Assembly (NCBI GenBank): GCA_934129885.1
Contig: CAKOWU010000007.1
Location: forward strand, 35,652 to 99,651
Direction: 5' to 3'
From: an uncultured Bacilli bacterium
GTDB taxonomy: Bacteria > Bacillota_I > Bacilli_A > RF39 > UBA660
DNA: 64,000 nucleotides
The position numbers were made by a program, and so were the translations under genes. Shown here one piece after another: positions 8,458-15,522 of the stretch (position 1 is its first letter; each line of letters starts with the position of its first letter). Under the pieces are notes generated by a model. The model searched no databases. It worked only from the letters and a program-made list of their open reading frames with translations, and was not told the origin of the DNA.

Positions 8458-9022
8458 ATTTTTTAGATTTATTTTAAGCCCATTGTTTAAACTTTGGTAT
8501 AATCCAAAAGTTATTAATAAAGAAGCCTTAAATGTCAAAGGTCCTATTATTATTGCTGGCAATCATAAACACGTGTATGATCAATGTCTAACAATTATAT
8601 CCACTAAAAAAATTATAACTTATATGGCTAAAAAAGAATATTTCGAAGGAAACCTAGCATGGTTTTTCAAAGCCGTAAACTGTATTCCAGTTGATAGGGG
8701 CAATAAAGAAGATAACGCTAGTGAAAAAGCACTAGAGGTTTTAAAGCATGGTGGTGCTATTGGAATATTTCCAGAAGGTACCAGAAACAAGACAAATAAA
8801 TTTTTATTACCATTTAAATTTGGTGCCGTTTCTATGGCAAAAAAGAGTAACGCAACAATAATCCCTTTTGGACTTACTGGTGACTACAAATTTAGAAGCA
8901 AGAATTTGACAGTAAGATTTGGAAAGCCCTTTAAGGTTACTGGTAATTTAGAAAGTGCAAACGAAAAACTATATAATGAAGTCAAACATTTAATGGAAGA
9001 AAATATAAAAACTGACCAATAA
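8447..9022 (+). CDS. Second PlsC-like acyltransferase
   Basis: This 191-residue LPLAT-family protein is a paralogue of the first gene in the operon. The catalytic H-x4-D is in GNHKHVYDQ (about residue 44), followed by CIPVDRG and GIFPEGTRNKT (about 100-113). The start lies inside the end of the synthetase gene with GAGGAG upstream, so translation is coupled. The differing acceptor-site residues from its paralogue (HKHVYD against HTSILD) suggest the two act at different acyl positions or acceptors, but that is inference. Confidence 0.88.
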   Translation: MMYKFFRFILSPLFKLWYNPKVINKEALNVKGPIIIAGNHKHVYDQCLTIISTKKIITYMAKKEYFEGNLAWFFKAVNCIPVDRGNKEDNASEKALEVLKHGGAIGIFPEGTRNKTNKFLLPFKFGAVSMAKKSNATIIPFGLTGDYKFRSKNLTVRFGKPFKVTGNLESANEKLYNEVKHLMEENIKTDQ

Positions 9023-9041
9023 CAAAATTAGTCAGTTTTTT
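9007..9041 (+). terminator. Terminator of the acyltransferase operon
   Basis: AAAACTGAC pairs with GTCAGTTTT, with the stop codon in the loop and a run of T after it. Confidence 0.85.
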
Positions 9042-9042
9042 C

Positions 9043-9493
9043 GTGGAGCCAATATAATTTCCTTTGAAGTAAGGAGTGCCTCCATAAAGAAGCAGTAATA
9101 AACTAAAATGAATAAAAATTTTTTTAAATATTAGAAATAGAAGTATAAAAATATTATATAATCATGTGATTCATAAAAATATCCAACACTAGATAGGCTA
9201 TAAAGAAAGATGGCTCCACACATTAAATAACTTATGCCCAATATATAAGGTGTTGGAGTAGTAAAAACTTGGGAGCATTAAGTCATTTAATCTTGAAGAA
9301 ACATACTATCTGTTCCTTCAGCTAACACTATAGCACCATTAAAATGTATATGCAAACGAAGGTTTCAGGTAAATTCAGGCTTATTTTTAAAGCAATTTAC
9401 CCAAATTTCTCTAAGGTAAATTTAGGTAAATTGATAAATTTTTTGTAGCGAATTTGAGTAAAAGTCACAAATTTTATTTTTTTTTACTTTTTT
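9043..9493. other. Noncoding region with crossing inverted repeats and GGTAAATT repeats
   Basis: No convincing gene was seen between the operon terminator and tRNA-Leu. GTGGAGCC (9043-9050) is complementary to GGCTCCAC (9212-9219), and TCCAACAC (9182-9189) to GTGTTGGA (9250-9257). The two pairings cross, which would give a pseudoknot or alternative folds. Around 9365-9440 GGTAAATT occurs three times and AATTTACC once. I cannot match it to a known RNA family. It may be a structured RNA, or a remnant of decayed genes. Confidence 0.35.
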
Positions 9494-9505
9494 TTATGCT
9501 ATAAT
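9494..9505 (+). promoter_or_regulatory. Extended -10 promoter of tRNA-Leu
   Basis: TGC-TATAAT (TATAAT 9500-9505) lies 10 bases before the mature tRNA. The -35 region is a T-run with no consensus, so the extended -10 probably carries the promoter. Confidence 0.65.
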
Positions 9506-9515
9506 TGTTTTAGTT

Positions 9516-9602
9516 GCTTGCGTGGTGGAATTGGTAGACGCGTTGGACTCAAAATCCAATGGTAGCAATACCGTGAGGGTTCAAGTCCCTCCGCAAGCAC
9601 CA
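9516..9602 (+). tRNA. tRNA-Leu (anticodon CAA)
   Basis: The acceptor stem GCTTGCG pairs with CGCAAGC and the discriminator A and CCA are encoded. The anticodon stem TTGGA/TCCAA encloses loop CTCAAAA, giving anticodon CAA for UUG codons. The long variable arm (about GGTAGCAATACCG) is class II, as expected for leucine. GGTTCAAGTCC forms the T arm. It stands alone, followed by its own terminator. Confidence 0.95.
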
Positions 9603-9722
9603 TATTAATAAAAACACGAACTTTTAGAGGTAATATAAAACAACTTATCAAAAATTCGTTTTTATGTTACTATGAATATGCCGAGGAAACTTGCATATAA
9701 TAAATGATTTTTAATACTTTAT

Positions 9723-9755
9723 AAAGTTATTCCAGTGTACTGGAATAACTTTTTT
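9723..9755 (+). terminator. Terminator downstream of tRNA-Leu
   Basis: A perfect 13-bp stem AAAGTTATTCCAG / CTGGAATAACTTT with loop TGTA is followed by a T-run. Confidence 0.85.
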
Positions 9756-9918
9756 GGCACTTAAATGCAGTTAAAATAAAATGCAAACACATAATATTGT
9801 TTAATTTTTTATTATATATGGCAGATTATTGCTACTTTATTATTATTTTATTATAATTTATTTAGAATTAACAGTTTAGAAATTTTAATATTTTACATAA
9901 ATAGAAAGGCATTCTGAT

Positions 9919-10356
9919 ATGACTAATAAATCAATAAATGAACTTACATATGTAGGGAAAAATTTAGTAAAAGCAACATACTTATTTTTAACAAACAAAG
10001 AAATAAAAAATATTAAAAAGTATGTCCTACAGGCATTAAAAGATGTACCATGCCTAGTAATCATTAAAGACAATAATGACTCACCTATTGCCTTTATGGG
10101 AATAGATGATACTAAACTTGAAATGTTATTTGTTAAAGATAATGAAAGGGGTAAAAGATTTGGAAAATATTTATTGAATTACGGTATAGAAAAATACGGA
10201 ATTAATATGCTTACGGTAAATGAACAAAATCCCGCAGCAAAAGATTTTTATAAACACATGGGATTTAATGTATACAAAAGAAGTGAAATAGATGAACAAG
10301 GTAATCCTTATCCTATTTTATATATGAAAATAGAAAGTCCTAAAAAGCCAATATAA
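9919..10356 (+). CDS. GNAT family N-acetyltransferase
   Basis: This 145-residue protein has the GNAT fold: a central acceptor-side strand IAFMGIDDTKLEMLFV (about 53-68), the acetyl-CoA-binding loop NERGKRFGKYL (about 75-85, the RxxGxG/A signature) and the C-terminal NPAAKDFYKHMGFNVYKR. The substrate is unknown. GAAAGG lies 10 bases before the ATG. It is a single gene flanked by the tRNA-Leu terminator and the cupin/HxlR control region. Confidence 0.9.
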   Translation: MTNKSINELTYVGKNLVKATYLFLTNKEIKNIKKYVLQALKDVPCLVIIKDNNDSPIAFMGIDDTKLEMLFVKDNERGKRFGKYLLNYGIEKYGINMLTVNEQNPAAKDFYKHMGFNVYKRSEIDEQGNPYPILYMKIESPKKPI

Positions 10357-10492
10357 ATCTAGAAACATTAACCCTACTGTCTTGATGCCAAGTAGTAGTG
10401 TAATGAATCTAAAAATAACTATTAGTTCATCCAGTTATATAATTATTACTACATATATTATAAAAAACCTTTAAATATCACAATTTATACCT

Positions 10493-10539
10493 AAAAGTAA
10501 GTATGTGCATACTTACTTTTTAGTTTGTTATATTATAAA
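10493..10539 (+). promoter_or_regulatory. Likely HxlR operator overlapping the cupin promoter
   Basis: AGTAAGTATG and CATACTTACT form 10-bp arms around a 2-base centre (10496-10517). A -35-like TTACTT lies in the right arm and TATAAA (10534-10539) follows 15 bases later. HxlR-type dimers bind such palindromes, and an HxlR gene follows at 10932. The hairpin with its T-run could instead terminate the upstream GNAT gene, and both roles are possible. Confidence 0.55.
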
Positions 10540-10574
10540 ATTAAAGTGTAAGAAAGAGAGAAAAAAATAAATAT

Positions 10575-10886
10575 ATGAAAAATTATTTAATAGGACATGC
10601 TGATGGGGCAAGAACAGAATTCCATCAAACTTTAGGTTTAACAAGTGCTGAAGTTAGTGTAAATACTTTACCCGCAGAAGCTAGCGTGCCATTTGTACAC
10701 TTCCATAAAGAAAATGAGAAAATTTATATCATCACTGAAGGTAGTGGTAATTTAAACATTGATAATGAAATTGTAGCCGTAAAAAAAGGAGGTGTAATTA
10801 AAATATCTCCCAAAAGTAAAAGACAATTTGAGACTTCTAATGATGAAGCAATGTCATATATTTGCGTCCAAGTCAAAAAAAATTAA
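10575..10886 (+). CDS. Small cupin-domain protein, probably shortened by a nonsense codon
   Basis: This 103-residue single-domain cupin has metal-site residues in VPFVHFHKENEKIYIITEG (H, H, E; about 44-62) and the second cupin motif around GGVIKISPKSKRQFE. Cupins of this group, from memory, continue after the last strand with a short tail like NSLEEYTMTDAV. Here the frame stops with TAA (10884-10886) but downstream codons in the same frame read LHEYTEDDAVEY. The stop therefore looks like a Ser codon changed to TAA. The fold should survive. The reaction is unknown. It is co-transcribed with the HxlR regulator. Confidence 0.8.
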   Translation: MKNYLIGHADGARTEFHQTLGLTSAEVSVNTLPAEASVPFVHFHKENEKIYIITEGSGNLNIDNEIVAVKKGGVIKISPKSKRQFETSNDEAMSYICVQVKKN

Positions 10887-10931
10887 CTACATGAATATAC
10901 TGAAGACGACGCTGTTGAATATACAGCATCC

Positions 10932-11201
10932 TTGATTGCAAGTAAATGGAAAATCCTTATATTAAGAGATTTGATTGATGGCGCCAAAAGATACAATGAA
11001 CTTACAAGTTCTGTTAAAGGTATAATCGCTAAAATACTTACCAAAAATTTAAGAGAACTTGAAAAAAACGGAATTATAACAAGAAAAGTTTATCCAGTTG
11101 TACCCCCTAAAGTCGAATATTCTATGACTGATAAAGGAAATGAACTTAAACCTATAATTAATTTAATGCATGATTATGGAAATAAATATAAAGACAAATA
11201 A
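10932..11201 (+). CDS. HxlR-family winged-helix regulator (start uncertain)
   Basis: The 89-residue HxlR core is clear: SKWKILILRDLIDGAKRYNE, then ILTKNLRELEKNGIITRK and VEYSMTDKGNELKPI. HxlR proteins are dimeric repressors or activators, often redox- or aldehyde-responsive. The usual first helix is only partly present. No ATG or Shine-Dalgarno precedes it; the only start in frame is TTG (10932). The upstream codons LHEYTEDDAVEYTAS are in frame with the cupin gene, whose TAA at 10884 separates them. This suggests that a deletion once joined the cupin tail to HxlR. It may be translated by re-initiation or be partly defunct. Confidence 0.7.
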   Translation: MIASKWKILILRDLIDGAKRYNELTSSVKGIIAKILTKNLRELEKNGIITRKVYPVVPPKVEYSMTDKGNELKPIINLMHDYGNKYKDK

Positions 11202-11213
11202 CCGGGTTATAGT

Positions 11214-11930
11214 CTATTCTATTTCTAGTAAAATTAATCTGTGATCACTTAAAGCCGTATCTAAAATCTGAAAATTAAGTATTTTACAGTTTTTCGGAAC
11301 GAAGACATGATCTGGATTCCAAAGATTACCTGCTCCTTTATAGGTATTAGTTTCAATTGGTACTAACTTACTACCACAGGCTTCCATGAATATAACAAAA
11401 TCTTCAAATATTTCGTCATTTGTATTAAGATTAAAATCTCCTGTTAATATAATAGGAGAATTTTTATTTTCTCTAACTATCTGTTTTAAATATTCTAGTT
11501 GCCTTTTCCTAGCAATATTACTTAAATGGTCTAAATGAGTATTAATAATAGTTAAACCATTTGATAATTTTACCAACGTTGCGATACGAGGAAATATTGA
11601 AAAAAAACTTCTTTTACCTTGTTTACTTCTGTGTGCAAGCGGATATGTCCTATCTTCAGTAACCTCAAGATTCGTAATTATTGAATTGTTTTCATTACAA
11701 CGTTTATACCAAGGACTATTCTTTTTAAATCTGTTATCACCATAAAAGTTAAAATCTGGTAAAAATTTTTTAAGTTTATTTTTATAATTGTCATTGACCT
11801 CTTGGAGACATACCACATTAACATGATAACCCCTTATTAGCCTGCTTAATCTTTCTGGGAACTTCCCTCCATCGTAGTTTTTCTTCTTAATATCATTTTT
11901 AACATTAAAATCAATAATGGTTATTTTCAT
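11214..11930 (-). CDS. Endonuclease/exonuclease/phosphatase (EEP) family hydrolase
   Basis: This 238-residue EEP-fold protein has the full set of metal and catalytic motifs: VNVVCLQEVN (Glu), NTHLDHLS (His), LTGDFNLN (Asp-x-Asn) and a C-terminal SDHRLILLEIE (Asp-His). There is no signal peptide or membrane segment, so it should act in the cytoplasm. Members cleave phosphodiesters of nucleic acids, lipids or sugars, and the substrate here is open. I begin at the ATG of MKITIIDFNVK because AGAGGTGA sits in front of it. A 15-residue upstream extension has no support. Confidence 0.85.
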   Translation of the reverse strand: MKITIIDFNVKNDIKKKNYDGGKFPERLSRLIRGYHVNVVCLQEVNDNYKNKLKKFLPDFNFYGDNRFKKNSPWYKRCNENNSIITNLEVTEDRTYPLAHRSKQGKRSFFSIFPRIATLVKLSNGLTIINTHLDHLSNIARKRQLEYLKQIVRENKNSPIILTGDFNLNTNDEIFEDFVIFMEACGSKLVPIETNTYKGAGNLWNPDHVFVPKNCKILNFQILDTALSDHRLILLEIE

Positions 11931-11996
11931 AAATTCACCTCTTTTTAGTATCAAAACAAATTTATAAAATATCATTTAAATTTTCCAAATTAAGAT

Positions 11997-12025
11997 TTGT
12001 AAAAATTACAATTTAGTGATATAAT
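11997..12025 (+). promoter_or_regulatory. tRNA-Gln promoter
   Basis: TTGTAA (11997-12002), 17 bases, then TGA-TATAAT (TATAAT 12020-12025), an extended -10 just 8 bases before the tRNA. Confidence 0.75.
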
Positions 12026-12033
12026 CATTGTAT

Positions 12034-12107
12034 TGCCCCATGGCCAAGTGGTAAGGCAGTGGACTCTGACTCCACGATCGCAGGTTCGAATCCTTCTGGG
12101 GCAGCCA
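12034..12107 (+). tRNA. tRNA-Gln (anticodon CTG)
   Basis: The acceptor TGCCCCA / TGGGGCA begins with the U1-A72 pair usual for glutamine tRNA, and CCA is encoded after discriminator G. The anticodon arm GTGGA-CTCTGAC-TCCAC gives anticodon CTG. D-arm GGCCAAGTGGTAAGGC and T-loop GGTTCGAATCC are canonical. Confidence 0.93.
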
Positions 12108-12118
12108 ATATGTTTATT

Positions 12119-12149
12119 AAACCCTTGATTTTTCAAGGGTTTCCTTTAT
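12119..12149 (+). terminator. Terminator downstream of tRNA-Gln
   Basis: AAACCCTTGA (12119-12128) pairs with TCAAGGGTTT (12133-12142), followed by CCTTTATTT. Confidence 0.75.
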
Positions 12150-12223
12150 TTGTAAGGGCTTTATCCTATTTTTCTACTTGTGTTGTCTGATTTAAAAAGT
12201 AGTAAAAAATAAGGCCAAAATAT

Positions 12224-12248
12224 TAATCACTAACTTGTGATTTTTTTC
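12224..12248 (+). terminator. Small hairpin with T-run
   Basis: AATCAC / GTGATT with a 6-base loop precedes a run of T. It could be a second terminator before the hydrophobic-peptide locus. No transcript that would need it is evident. Confidence 0.35.
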
Positions 12249-12372
12249 ATTATATCTTATTAATCACTTACCATATATTTATGATAACACATATAACAAA
12301 ATAAATACAATTAATTGACTATTTTATATTCTGTTTTTACATTTTATGTGTCAACACTAATCCTAATTTTAA

Positions 12373-12401
12373 TTAATATACTATTTAATTTTTGTTATAA
12401 T
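12373..12401 (+). promoter_or_regulatory. Sense promoter of hydrophobic-peptide locus 1
   Basis: TTAATA (12373-12378), 17 bases, then TGT-TATAAT (TATAAT 12396-12401, extended -10). Transcription should begin near G12409, the start of the 5' box GAGACAACTC. Confidence 0.7.
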
Positions 12402-12475
12402 CGTAACTGAGACAACTCTAATATACTAGGTATTTACCTCCGCATTATTTTAATAATAAGAGGAGGTGATGCGTT

Positions 12476-12520
12476 ATGAAAATTTCATATGAAAAGAATT
12501 CCGAATGGAATATCTGGTGA
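12476..12520 (+). CDS. 14-codon leader peptide ahead of locus-1 toxin
   Basis: The ATG at 12476 is the one properly spaced (9 bases) from AGGAGG. It encodes MKISYEKNSEWNIW and stops at TGA 12518-12520. It overlaps the hydrophobic ORF (12505) in another frame. It may couple translation to the toxin ORF, or a -1 frameshift near GAAAAG could fuse the two into a peptide of about 32 residues, close to the size of the locus-2 peptide. A point deletion or insertion relative to an ancestral single ORF is an equal possibility. Confidence 0.45.
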   Translation: MKISYEKNSEWNIW

Positions 12521-12570
12521 TTTTAGTAATCATCTTAGTTCTAATACTGAGCATACTAAAAAAAAATTAA
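12505..12570 (+). CDS. 21-residue hydrophobic peptide (putative type I toxin)
   Basis: The ATG at 12505 opens a short ORF: MEYLVILVII, a further run of Leu and Ile, then SILKKN. It is a single membrane span with a lysine-rich end, the classic form of Fst/TxpA/Ldr-type toxins. No Shine-Dalgarno stands directly before this ATG; see the leader ORF at 12476. The peptide would insert into the cytoplasmic membrane if made in excess. Identity as a toxin is inferred from the form and from the surrounding RNA architecture. Confidence 0.6.
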   Translation: MEYLVILVIILVLILSILKKN

Positions 12571-12620
12571 TAAACACTTAATATAGAGATACACCCAACA
12601 GTGCAAATTAAGGTTATCTC
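12559..12620 (-). ncRNA. Putative antisense RNA of locus 1
   Basis: On the minus strand TATAAT (complement of 12627-12632) lies 7 bases before G12620. The RNA would start GAGATAACCTTAAT, nearly the same as the mRNA start GAGACAACTCTAAT. An AT-only hairpin (ATTAA/TTAAT, about 12566-12582) followed by eight or more T would end it at about 12559, giving roughly 62 nt. The -35 box is poor. Confidence 0.55.
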
Positions 12621-12710
12621 TTTTTTATTATATGCAAGAACTGAAAATAATTATATCTCTTACAATGCCATTATAACAATTTTTAAAATAACCTTCTTTT
12701 ATCAAAAATT

Positions 12711-13268
12711 TTATTCTTCAGTATATTTTGAAGTAAATAATTCGGTATCTTCCCCTTTATCCTCCTCTATATGTATCTCTGGCAAGTCCTTAACTGAAGT
12801 AATACCAAAATAGTCAAGGAACTCATCCGTTGTCGCATAAAGATTTGGTTTACCTGGTAAATCAGATTTACCAGCCTCTTTAATAAGATTTAAAAATAAT
12901 AACTTTCTAACAAGATGACTACTACTAACACCTCTTATATCGTCAATAGTTACTCTAGTTACTGGCTCATTATAAGCAATAATTGCAAGAGTTTCTAATG
13001 CTGCTGGTGTAAGAGTTTTATTTTCATTACTATTAAATAATTTTTGATAATAACTCGCATAATCTTTTTTTGTTACCATTTTTATTTTATTCCCATAAAA
13101 TTCTAAAATAAGCCCCCTATCACTTTCCTCATAATCTTTACTTAAAGATATTATAGTCATATTTAACTCTTCTTTAGTTATATCTAGTATCTCTAGTAGT
13201 TCATCTAATGAAATACCTTCATCCCCTACTATATATAATAATCCCTCTAGTATAGGTTTCTTATCCAT
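12711..13268 (-). CDS. scpB: Segregation and condensation protein B
   Basis: ScpB is the paired winged-helix kleisin-associated subunit of the SMC-ScpAB condensin. The 185-residue sequence has the typical opening LEGLLYIVGDEGISLDELLE and the central LTPAALETLAIIAYNEPVTR, then RGVSSSHLVRKLL. The C-terminal acidic tail is normal. Its ATG overlaps the scpA stop (TAATG), so the two are translationally coupled and co-transcribed. Confidence 0.95.
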   Translation of the reverse strand: MDKKPILEGLLYIVGDEGISLDELLEILDITKEELNMTIISLSKDYEESDRGLILEFYGNKIKMVTKKDYASYYQKLFNSNENKTLTPAALETLAIIAYNEPVTRVTIDDIRGVSSSHLVRKLLFLNLIKEAGKSDLPGKPNLYATTDEFLDYFGITSVKDLPEIHIEEDKGEDTELFTSKYTEE

Positions 13269-13984
13269 TATTTCACTTCCTTTACTTGTAAGAATATTTT
13301 CGCTAGATTATTGTCTTGTTTTATAGTTATCTTTCCTTTTTTCGTTAAATCAAGTATTGAAAGAAATGATACAACCACATAGTCTTTTGTCATTACCTCA
13401 AATAATTCATCAAAAGCTATCTTTTTGTGTAGTTTTAGTCTAGCAAGTATTTCATCATTTCTTTTATGAACAGAATATTCCTTTTTCGTCACAACCGTAT
13501 TTAATGGCTTTTCTAATTCTTTGCGTCCCATTAAATCTCGAAATGCTTTTATTAACGCATCCAAAGATACATCTTCATTCAATTCTATCTTATCACTTTT
13601 ATACTCTTCCATAAATGTTTGAGCCTTAGAAAATTCTTTATTTCTTTCCTCTTCTAGACTTCTAAGTTCTACACAAACATCTTTATAGGCCTGATACTCT
13701 AAGAGCCTATTTATTAGTTTTGCTTTAGGATCTTCTTCCTCCTCGTTTTCTTCATTATTAGGAAGTAATTCACGAGACTTCATCTCTATTAAGTCAGCAG
13801 CCATAGTTAAATATTCACTTGAAATATTTAAATTTATCTCTTTCATACCATTAATATATTCTAAATATTCTTCCACTATTTCCGATATCTTTATTTCAAA
13901 TATATTTATATCAGCCTTTTTAATTAGATGTAACAAAAGATCTAACGGTCCTTCAAAATTCATGGTTTTAAAACTATACTCCAC
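13268..13984 (-). CDS. scpA: Segregation and condensation protein A
   Basis: ScpA is the kleisin that bridges the SMC heads in condensin. It has the diagnostic FEGPLDLLLHLIKKADINIF at the N-terminus, EYLTMAADLIEMKSRELLP in the middle, and a C-terminal winged helix (FDELFEVMTKDYVVVSFLSI). I choose the GTG at 13984 (VEYSFKTMNFEGPL) because TAGGTGAT lies 5 bases upstream; the GTG three codons earlier overlaps that ribosome site. scpB follows with a one-base overlap. Confidence 0.93.
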   Translation of the reverse strand: MEYSFKTMNFEGPLDLLLHLIKKADINIFEIKISEIVEEYLEYINGMKEINLNISSEYLTMAADLIEMKSRELLPNNEENEEEEDPKAKLINRLLEYQAYKDVCVELRSLEEERNKEFSKAQTFMEEYKSDKIELNEDVSLDALIKAFRDLMGRKELEKPLNTVVTKKEYSVHKRNDEILARLKLHKKIAFDELFEVMTKDYVVVSFLSILDLTKKGKITIKQDNNLAKIFLQVKEVK

Positions 13985-14073
13985 GTGTATCACCTAATTT
14001 TCATTATATCATAGTTATTTTAGATAATGTGCAAATAAATGAAATTTTTTAATATTATTAATTAGGTGGTTAT

Positions 14074-14277
14074 ATGACTAGATGGTTTATTTTGATTATT
14101 GGCATTCTTATGATTACTCTTGGAATAGTATACTGCATTTGTTACTTAAATCTAATGACTTTAGGGTATAGTTTCAGAGAATATGGGAATTTTATTTGTA
14201 GAAGATTTGAATGCTTAATGTTACCTTTAGGCTGTTTGATTGTACTTGGAATTATTTTTATTGGAGGCGATAAATAA
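14074..14277 (+). CDS. Small two-span membrane protein
   Basis: The 67 residues form two hydrophobic segments (about 4-29 and 47-63) around a short basic loop (YSFREYGNFICRRFE). AGGTGG lies 5 bases before the ATG. Its stop overlaps the start of the next gene (TAATG), so the pair is a small operon transcribed away from scpA. No family is recognised. Confidence 0.65.
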   Translation: MTRWFILIIGILMITLGIVYCICYLNLMTLGYSFREYGNFICRRFECLMLPLGCLIVLGIIFIGGDK

Positions 14278-14915
14278 TGAATTATGCATATGATATTTTA
14301 TTAAATTTCCAAGATGTTTATTATGACTTTTTTGAATGGAACGAAGAAGACGAAATTGTTCACGTGAAAAAAATTCCTATTTTTCTAATTTCACATAGTT
14401 CTTATGTAGAAATAAAAAATTATAATATTAAAGTATCAAAAGACTTTATCTCTAACATTTATAATAAATGCGAAGTTTTTAACCATTACAGACGTAGCGG
14501 ACTTTACGGAGCATTCATTATCAGTAACGGGGATGAGTCCATGGCAATAAAATTTGATAAAAATGGATATTTAATCTCAAGAAGTTCTTTAATATTTGAT
14601 GAAAATGACGATATAAGCAGAGCCGCAAGTAACCTTGATGAGGTTAAATTTAGTTATGAAATTATAAATAACAATACAGAAAACATTTTTTTAACAAGAT
14701 TTGAACGCACAAATACAAAAGATAATTTAGATAAATTAAAATCACTCTTTGATAAAAAAGATTTTGATAAGATCAATTATTTATATTTAGAATGTTTTAA
14801 TTCTTCATGTAATGATAAGAAAAAAGTATATCATAGACTTTGTGAAGAAATAAAATCTTGTGGTAGTGCATACGAAAAAATTAATAGCTTTTTCAGAATT
14901 TTAGAACAAAAATAA
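14277..14915 (+). CDS. Conserved hypothetical protein, possibly YjbA/DUF3603-like
   Basis: This 212-residue soluble protein opens with YDILLNFQDVYYDFFEWNEE and IVHVKKIPIFLI. That is reminiscent of the B. subtilis YjbA (DUF3603) N-terminus, which also mentions the FEW/HxFEW region, but I am not certain. No catalytic motif or membrane span is visible. It is translationally coupled to the small membrane protein upstream (GGAGG at 14263). Function unknown. Confidence 0.65.
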   Translation: MNYAYDILLNFQDVYYDFFEWNEEDEIVHVKKIPIFLISHSSYVEIKNYNIKVSKDFISNIYNKCEVFNHYRRSGLYGAFIISNGDESMAIKFDKNGYLISRSSLIFDENDDISRAASNLDEVKFSYEIINNNTENIFLTRFERTNTKDNLDKLKSLFDKKDFDKINYLYLECFNSSCNDKKKVYHRLCEEIKSCGSAYEKINSFFRILEQK

Positions 14916-14916
14916 A

Positions 14917-14931
14917 AGGCTACACTAGCCT
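14917..14931. terminator. Shared short terminator hairpin
   Basis: AGGCTA / TAGCCT with a 3-base loop lies between two convergent genes, with T-rich sequence on both sides. Confidence 0.5.
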
Positions 14932-15455
14932 AAATAATTTTTTATAAACGGTAACGCAACTATAAATGCGACTATAATGACAGCAAGAACAACTACAAAT
15001 GTAAAAGTACTTTTGTTACTTGACTTTTCTTCTTTTGTAGTAACGTTATTTTCTACATTAATAGTTTGAGCTTGCTCGTTTGCTTCAAGTTTATCTTCTA
15101 ATGGGGCTACACTAGTGGAACCCTCTTCACTTTGAGTAGCGTCCATTAGAGGTACTGAAACATCTACCATTTTTGGTACTTTTACAGGTGCCACAGTAGG
15201 TACTTCAGTAGATGGTTCTGACAAAGTATCTACCACAGGCGTAGTTTCAACCGTAGCAGTAAATATTGGCTCTGTTTCTGTAACAGGCGAAGTTACTGGT
15301 GCTGTTTCTGTAACAGGCGAAGTTACTGGTGCTGTTTCAGTTGCTGCCACCTGTGCATTTACATCCTCTGGTTTATTTACTTGACTAGCAAAATCAAAAC
15401 TATAATCTAAATTACCATTATTTGTTTCATTATTATTTTTATTTTCCTCAATCAC
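14925..15455 (-). CDS. Tail-anchored Thr/Pro/Val-rich membrane protein
   Basis: This 176-residue protein has a long hydrophilic, acidic, low-complexity region and a single C-terminal transmembrane helix (about 148-170) ending in KNYLG. That is a tail-anchored plan with the bulk probably cytoplasmic, since there is no signal peptide. TETAPVTSPV is repeated twice. At the DNA level the repeat is a nearly perfect 30-bp tandem pair (15271-15330), so repeat number may vary. A good AAGGAGG precedes the start. No known family. Confidence 0.65.
   Translation of the reverse strand: MIEENKNNNETNNGNLDYSFDFASQVNKPEDVNAQVAATETAPVTSPVTETAPVTSPVTETEPIFTATVETTPVVDTLSEPSTEVPTVAPVKVPKMVDVSVPLMDATQSEEGSTSVAPLEDKLEANEQAQTINVENNVTTKEEKSSNKSTFTFVVVLAVIIVAFIVALPFIKNYLG
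15271..15330. repeat. 30-bp tandem direct repeat (two copies)
   Basis: Units 15271-15300 and 15301-15330 differ only at the first base. The unit length is a multiple of three, so gain or loss keeps frame and would only lengthen the Thr/Pro region of the encoded protein. Confidence 0.85.
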
Positions 15456-15522
15456 TATTTTTTCCTCCTTATTCTACTAAAGACATTTTATCAAAAATAT
15501 TTATAAAAATAAAGTTTTTTAT

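Larger units (their letters stand above)
12409..12620 (+). other. Type I toxin-antitoxin-like locus 1
   Basis: The mRNA would begin GAGACAACTC, and the reverse complement of its 3' end is GAGATAACCT. The 5' and 3' ends can therefore pair (13 of 18 positions match ungapped between the two starts). The Shine-Dalgarno GGAGGT (12462-12467) is sequestered by ACCTCC (12436-12441), with an inner ATTATT/AATAAT stem. The locus ends in CTTTTTTATTATATGCAAGAA, whose minus strand holds a TATAAT for an antisense RNA. The same plan recurs at 39235-39463 and 61741-61977. Confidence 0.7.

Noticed and set aside
9043..9219. tmRNA 3'-end-like GTGGAGCC/GGCTCCAC as integration attachment sites
   Set aside because: Only 8 bp match the tmRNA end and no integrase or element lies between them.
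9299..9360. Minus-strand peptide-like stretch ending LAEGTDSMFLQD before a stop
   Set aside because: It is too short, has no start or ribosome site, and I cannot match it to a family. Chance or a tiny remnant.
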